Of a stretch of 35,315 bases of DNA, positions 31,263-35,315 are shown piece by piece. Numbering within the stretch: position 1 is the stretch's first letter; each line of letters opens with the position of its first letter. The stretch is from assembly GCA_038246575.1 (NCBI GenBank), contig JBBRVU010000023.1:1-35315 (forward strand). The letters run 5' to 3'. The DNA comes from JACCUZ01 sp038246575 (GTDB lineage: Bacteria > Actinomycetota > Actinomycetes > JACCUZ01). Below the pieces are notes generated by a model. That model searched no databases. It had not been told where the DNA came from and saw only the letters and a program-made list of their open reading frames with translations. Made by a program: the position numbers and the translations under genes.

Positions 31263-32315
31263 GTGAGCTCCATGACGCTTCGTGCTGCCCAGACCGGACT
31301 CGCCGGACTCGCCGTGCTGGCCGCCGCTGTCGGCGTCGCCGGCCCCGCCCAGGCCGCTCCCGTCCCGCTGAGCTCGCGCACCTTCAGCGCCACGATCGAC
31401 GCCCCGGCCAGCTGGGAGCGGGAGAACGGCTGCAGCCAGACGGAGAAGAAGGGTCCCAGAAAGCTGCGCAAGCTGCTTCTCGCGACGTACGGCTCGATCA
31501 GCTCCAACATCCTGCGGCGGTGCTCGGCTGCGGACTCCGGTCACGAGGAGGGCCGGGCGCTGGACTGGATGGTCAGCGTCCGCGACCCGGCCCAGAAGGA
31601 GATCGCGGAGTCCTACCTCGGCTGGCTGGCCGCCCCGGACGAGTTCGGCAACCCGGCCGCCATGGGCCGCCGGCTCGGCGTCTCGTACGTCATCTGGAAC
31701 AACCAGGCGTGGCGCCCCGCGACCGGGACCTGGATCACGTACCGCAACTGCGACAAGCGCAAGATGCGCTTCAAGAAGTACGACAACACCTGCCATCGCA
31801 ACCACATCCACACCAGCTTCAGCTGGGACGGTGCGCTCGGCCGGACGTCGTTCTACAGCGGGTACGTCGCCTGCCCGGCGCCCGTCGTCCCGCCGTGGCG
31901 CGTTGCGGTGCCGGCCGTGCTTCCGGCGTCGCCCGAGGTCGTCCCGATCGATCCCGCGCGGGTCCTCAAGTCGAGCAGCGGGACGGGCCTGACCACCGGG
32001 CCGTGCCGGGTCCACCCCGACGTGCGCCTCGACGTCCCGGTCCTCGGGGTGGGGACGGTGCCGCTGACCGGGGTCGCCGCCGTCACGGTGCGCGTCGTCC
32101 TGGCCAGGCCCGACGCCGCGGCCGAGCTGCGGGTGTGGACGGGCGGCACGGCCATGCCGGCGGCGCCCGCGTTGATTGCCGAGCGGCGGCAGCGGATGGT
32201 CGCCACCGTGACCGTTCCCGTCGCCACCGACGGCATCGTGAGCCTGCAGGTGACCGGTGGCATGGGCCACCTCGTCGCCGACGTCACCAGCTATTCCGTC
32301 GGGGTCACGACCTAG
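31263..32315 (+). CDS. secreted VldE/M15-like protein with C-terminal beta domain
   Basis: The 350-residue protein has a Sec signal peptide (hydrophobic 11-30, cleavage near AQA-AP at 31). Residues 50-195 match the actinobacterial VldE/M15-like fold: SGHEEGRALDWMV with His94 and Asp101, GVSYVIWNNQAW, and NHIHTSFSW with His181 and His183. These could bind zinc as in D,D-carboxypeptidases, so peptidoglycan is the likely substrate. Residues 220-350 form a second beta-rich domain (ARVLKSSSGTG, VTVRVVLARPDAAAELRVW, HLVADVTSYSVGV) resembling the cell-surface domain that normally begins P-x-R-x-LDTR. Start is GTG 31263 or ATG 31272; neither has a clear ribosome site. Its TAG stop is part of the next promoter. 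Confidence 0.78.
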   Translation: MSSMTLRAAQTGLAGLAVLAAAVGVAGPAQAAPVPLSSRTFSATIDAPASWERENGCSQTEKKGPRKLRKLLLATYGSISSNILRRCSAADSGHEEGRALDWMVSVRDPAQKEIAESYLGWLAAPDEFGNPAAMGRRLGVSYVIWNNQAWRPATGTWITYRNCDKRKMRFKKYDNTCHRNHIHTSFSWDGALGRTSFYSGYVACPAPVVPPWRVAVPAVLPASPEVVPIDPARVLKSSSGTGLTTGPCRVHPDVRLDVPVLGVGTVPLTGVAAVTVRVVLARPDAAAELRVWTGGTAMPAAPALIAERRQRMVATVTVPVATDGIVSLQVTGGMGHLVADVTSYSVGVTT

Positions 32316-32318
32316 ACT
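32313..32318 (+). promoter_or_regulatory. -10 box of helicase gene
   Basis: TAGACT overlaps the upstream TAG stop and lies 9 bases before ATG 32328; GGGGAG immediately before the ATG is too close to be an efficient ribosome site. Confidence 0.4.
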
Positions 32319-32327
32319 CCCGGGGAG

Positions 32328-34643
32328 ATGAGCTCCCTCTTCGACGACACCGTTCCGCTGACTGCCGGCGACCCGCCGCCCTCCCGTCCGCACCGCCGGC
32401 CCGACACGGCCACGCTGCTCGAAGGGCTCAACGACCGGCAGCGGGCGGCCGTGCTGCACGAGGGCTCACCGCTGCTGATCGTGGCCGGGGCCGGGTCGGG
32501 CAAGACACGGGTGCTCACCCACCGCATCGCCCACCTCATCGGTGACCGCAACGTGCACCCGGGCGCAGTGCTCGCGATCACGTTCACCAACAAGGCCGCC
32601 GGTGAGATGAAGGAACGGGTCGCCGCCCTGGTCGGCAACCGCGCGAAGATCATGTGGGTCAGCACTTTCCACTCCGCGTGCGTGCGCATCCTGCGCCGGG
32701 AGGCCAAGCACGTCGGGCTGTCGTCCAGCTTCTCGATCTACGACCAGGCCGACGCGCAGCGGCTGATGACCCTGGTCTGCCGGGAGCTCGACCTCGACCC
32801 CAAGCGCTACAACCCGCGGTCCTTCTCGGTGCAGGTCAGCAACCTGAAGAACGAGCTTGTCGACTACGAGACGTTCGCGGGCCGGGCGCAGACCCACATC
32901 GAGACGACGGTCGCCGAGGCGTACACGCTCTACCAGCGGCGCCTCCTGCAGGCCAACGCGATGGACTTCGACGACCTGATCATGACCGCGGTCAACGTCC
33001 TGCAGGCGTTTCCCGACGTCGCCGGGCACTACCGGCGCCGGTTCCGCCACGTCCTGGTCGACGAATACCAGGACACCAACCATGCGCAGTACGCCCTCGT
33101 GCGCGAGCTGGTCGGGGACGGGGCTGGCGGCATCCCGAAGGCGGAGCTGTGCGTCGTGGGCGACGCCGACCAGTCCATCTACGCGTTTCGCGGCGCGACG
33201 ATCCGCAACATCCTGGCCTTCGAGGAGGACTACGCCGACTCTCGCACGATCCTGCTCGAGCAGAACTACCGCTCGACGCAGACGATCCTGTCCGCGGCGA
33301 ACGCGGTGATCTCCCGCAACGCCAGCCGCAAGCCCAAGAACCTGTGGTCGGAGTCCGGGGCCGGTGACCCCATCGTCGGCTATGTCGCCGACAACGAGCA
33401 CGACGAGGCGTCCTTCGTCGCGGCCGAGGTCGACCGGCTCTCGGACGAGGAGGGGCTCGGTCGCTCGCAGGTGGCGGTCTTCTACCGGACCAATGCGCAG
33501 TCGCGGGTTTTCGAGGACGTGTTCATCCGGGTCGGTCTGCCGTACAAGGTCGTCGGCGGCGTGCGGTTCTACGAGCGGCGTGAGGTCCGCGACGCGTTGG
33601 CCTACCTGCGCCTGCTGGCCAATCCCGAGGACACGGTCTCGCTGCGCCGAGTGCTCAACGTCCCCAAGCGCGGCATCGGCGACCGCGCCGAGGCCTGCCT
33701 GGAGGCGCTGGCCCAGCGGGAGAACCTGTCCTTCGCGCAGGCCTTGCGCCAGTGCGAGGACGCCTACGGTCTGGCCGCGCGCTCGCTCGCCGCGGTGCAG
33801 GGCTTCCGCCAGCTGATCGACGACCTGCGCACGCTGGTCGAGGCCGGCACCGGTCCCGCGACGATCCTGGAGGCGGTGCTCGAACGCACCGGCTATGCCG
33901 CCGAGCTGGCCGGCTCGGCAGACCCGCAGGACCAGACCCGGCTGGAGAACCTGCAGGAGCTCGGCTCGGTGGCCCGGGAGTTCGAGGAGTCGGCCGTCGA
34001 GACCGGGTTGGCAGGCACGCTCACCGAGTTTCTCGAGCAGGTCGCGCTTGTCGCCGACGCCGATGAGATCCCCGACGGCGAGGAGGGTGCGGACGGCGAG
34101 GCCGGGCGGTCCGGCGGCGTCGTGACGCTGATGACCCTGCACACCGCCAAGGGGTTGGAGTTCCCCGTCGTGTTCCTCAGTGGGCTCGAGGACGGCGTGT
34201 TCCCGCACCAGCGCTCGTTGGCCGACCCGGGAGAGCTGGAGGAGGAGCGCCGACTGGCCTACGTCGGCATCACCCGGGCGCAGCAGCGGCTCTATCTCTC
34301 CCGCTCGGTCGTCCGCAGCGCGTGGGGCACGCCGCAGCACTACCCGGCATCGCGCTTCCTGGAAGAGATCCCGCCCGATCTGGTGGACTGGCGCCGCGAG
34401 GAGTCGACGGTGGCCTCGACACCCGCCATCGCGTCGGTAGCCGCGCACAGCGGGGTGCGCTCCCCGGGCAACCGCCCCGTCGTGCACCTCGAGCCCGGAG
34501 ACCGGGTCACCCACGACGCGTTCGGGATGGGCACCGTCGTCAGTGTCGAGGGAGTGGGGGAGCGCGCGGTTGCCTCGATCGACTTCCGCAGCCACGGCGT
34601 CAAGCGGCTGCTGCTGCGTTACGCGCCGGTGGAGAAGCTCTGA
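32328..34643 (+). CDS. pcrA: DNA helicase UvrD/PcrA (UvrD1)
   Basis: This 771-residue superfamily 1A 3'-5' helicase acts in nucleotide-excision repair and in clearing proteins from DNA. Motifs in order: Q-motif LNDRQRAAV, Walker A GAGSGKT (54-60), Ia ITFTNKAAGEM, II VDEYQDTN, III GDADQSIYAFRGA, IV EQNYRSTQ, V TLHTAKGLEFPVVF and VI RLAYVGITRAQQRLY. An acidic insert (ADEIPDGEEGADGEAG) precedes motif V. The C-terminal 60 residues (VVHLEPGDRVTHDAFGMGTV to the end) form the Tudor-like domain of PcrA/UvrD that contacts RNA polymerase. All motifs are intact and length is normal for actinobacterial UvrD1. Confidence 0.96.
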   Translation: MSSLFDDTVPLTAGDPPPSRPHRRPDTATLLEGLNDRQRAAVLHEGSPLLIVAGAGSGKTRVLTHRIAHLIGDRNVHPGAVLAITFTNKAAGEMKERVAALVGNRAKIMWVSTFHSACVRILRREAKHVGLSSSFSIYDQADAQRLMTLVCRELDLDPKRYNPRSFSVQVSNLKNELVDYETFAGRAQTHIETTVAEAYTLYQRRLLQANAMDFDDLIMTAVNVLQAFPDVAGHYRRRFRHVLVDEYQDTNHAQYALVRELVGDGAGGIPKAELCVVGDADQSIYAFRGATIRNILAFEEDYADSRTILLEQNYRSTQTILSAANAVISRNASRKPKNLWSESGAGDPIVGYVADNEHDEASFVAAEVDRLSDEEGLGRSQVAVFYRTNAQSRVFEDVFIRVGLPYKVVGGVRFYERREVRDALAYLRLLANPEDTVSLRRVLNVPKRGIGDRAEACLEALAQRENLSFAQALRQCEDAYGLAARSLAAVQGFRQLIDDLRTLVEAGTGPATILEAVLERTGYAAELAGSADPQDQTRLENLQELGSVAREFEESAVETGLAGTLTEFLEQVALVADADEIPDGEEGADGEAGRSGGVVTLMTLHTAKGLEFPVVFLSGLEDGVFPHQRSLADPGELEEERRLAYVGITRAQQRLYLSRSVVRSAWGTPQHYPASRFLEEIPPDLVDWRREESTVASTPAIASVAAHSGVRSPGNRPVVHLEPGDRVTHDAFGMGTVVSVEGVGERAVASIDFRSHGVKRLLLRYAPVEKL

Positions 34644-34664
34644 CCCGGCGTTGGGTCGGTCTCG

Positions 34665-35315
34665 CTAGACGCGCACGCCGTGGCGGCGCAGCCAGGTCAG
34701 CGGCTCGACCGGGTCACCGTCGCCGGGCCGGATCTCGAGGTGCAGGTGGTTGCCGGTCGAGTTGCCCGTGGAGCCGACGCGGCCGATCACGTCGCCGGCC
34801 TTGACGCTGCCGCTGGTGCGTTCGAACGCCGACATGTGGGCGTACCACGACACGGTGCCGTCGTCGTGCACGATCACCATCTTGTTGCCGTAGGCGCCGT
34901 CGTAGCCGGCCGACACGATGTTGCCGTCGCCGATCGCGTGCACCGGGCTGCCGTACGGAGCGGCGAAGTCCTGACCTGTGTGCGACCCGCTCCACAGTCC
35001 CCAGTCGCCGAAGCCGGCGGTGAGCCGGAAGTTCGCCACCGGCACCAGCCACTTGGGCCGGCGCGCCTCAGCCGCCGCCTCGGCCTCCTTGACGGCCTTC
35101 TGCGCGGCCTTGACGGCGGCGAACCGGGCCGTGCGCAGCCGGCTGGCCCGCTGGTCCTGCTGGGCCGCCAGGGTGTCCCTGAGCTGGGTGGCCGAGATCT
35201 GCGTCCGCTGCGGCGCGACGGTGCCGGTGGGCTGCGGCGTGGTTGCCGCCGGGCCGGAGGAGGCCGCTGCGCGCACGTCACCGATGGCTTGGGGGACGTT
35301 GAGCCCGCTCACGGC
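34665..35315 (-). CDS. M23 metallopeptidase, 5' end outside window
   Basis: The frame is open to the window edge, so the N-terminus (likely signal peptide or membrane anchor) is missing; GTG at 35310-35312 is probably internal. The visible part has a Thr/Pro/Ala linker, a Lys/Ala/Glu helix (AAQKAVKEAEAAAEA) and a LytM/M23 domain. That domain carries the zinc ligands HTGQD (His, Asp) and HLHLE, plus the usual GNKMVIVHDDG and GDVIGRVGSTGNSTG blocks. All catalytic residues are present, so it should be an active peptidoglycan endopeptidase at the cell surface. The 21-bp gap to the converging helicase gene shows only a weak GACCC/GGGTC stem. Confidence 0.9.
   Translation of the reverse strand, partial: AVSGLNVPQAIGDVRAAASSGPAATTPQPTGTVAPQRTQISATQLRDTLAAQQDQRASRLRTARFAAVKAAQKAVKEAEAAAEARRPKWLVPVANFRLTAGFGDWGLWSGSHTGQDFAAPYGSPVHAIGDGNIVSAGYDGAYGNKMVIVHDDGTVSWYAHMSAFERTSGSVKAGDVIGRVGSTGNSTGNHLHLEIRPGDGDPVEPLTWLRRHGVRV

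Noticed and set aside
34638..34664. Terminator between pcrA and the M23 gene
   Set aside because: Only a 5-bp GACCC/GGGTC stem is possible, too weak to call.

Overview
The window is about 35.3 kb of very GC-rich DNA from an actinomycete. GTG start codons are common, genes often overlap by 4 bp, and gene order follows the conserved actinobacterial block tsaE-tsaB-rimI-tsaD / groES-groEL1 / developmental regulator / SigD-type sigma / anti-sigma / guaB / guaB3 / guaA known from mycobacteria and Streptomyces. Gene content fits Nocardioidaceae (Propionibacteriales), but that is an inference from gene order, not a proven placement. No tRNA, rRNA, CRISPR array, prophage or insertion sequence was recognised.

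Layout. (1) 1-5.5 kb, + strand: the end of an alpha/beta hydrolase gene, a family-4 uracil-DNA glycosylase, then the bacterial t6A tRNA-modification genes tsaE, tsaB and tsaD, with rimI, an ATP-grasp gene and a 2H-phosphoesterase gene interleaved. A convergent THUMP-like methyltransferase closes this RNA-centred block. (2) 6.8-10 kb: a degenerate GGDEF protein, then groES-groEL1 behind two CIRCE operators (HrcA control). (3) 10.1-14.5 kb, regulators: a MerR protein carrying the Wx9EH motif of CarH-type adenosylcobalamin photoreceptors, a TPR-like protein, a BldM orthologue, a SigD/ShbA-type ECF sigma factor and its probable membrane anti-sigma factor. (4) 14.6-17.4 kb: IMP dehydrogenase guaB and guaB3, which lacks the catalytic cysteine; guaA lies at 26.5 kb. 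(5) 17.5-26.4 kb: a lipoprotein, glpD, a membrane protein, an aldehyde dehydrogenase pseudogene, an SDR, a GNAT, and a two-gene ABC exporter with complementary degenerate ATP sites. (6) 28-35.3 kb: a decayed PxKF-type surface-protein remnant, a Nudix hydrolase, a 34-bp tandem repeat array, an amidase, a PIG-L deacetylase, a secreted VldE/M15-like protein, the UvrD/PcrA helicase and a truncated M23 peptidase.

Regulation seen in the sequence. At least a dozen genes on both strands have a TANNNT -10 box 6-9 bases (mostly 6) before a GTG or ATG start. Transcription would then begin at or very near the start codon, giving leaderless mRNAs. In three cases the -10 overlaps the stop codon of the preceding gene, and one divergent pair (17999/18022) shares overlapping -10 boxes. 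Convergent genes are separated by strong GC-rich hairpins. No single unmistakably new system is present. The items most worth following are the CarH-like regulator beside bldM/sigD, the asymmetric ABC exporter, the GGDSF protein with an intact I-site, the tiny Met/Val upstream ORF overlapping guaB3, and the 34-bp repeat.
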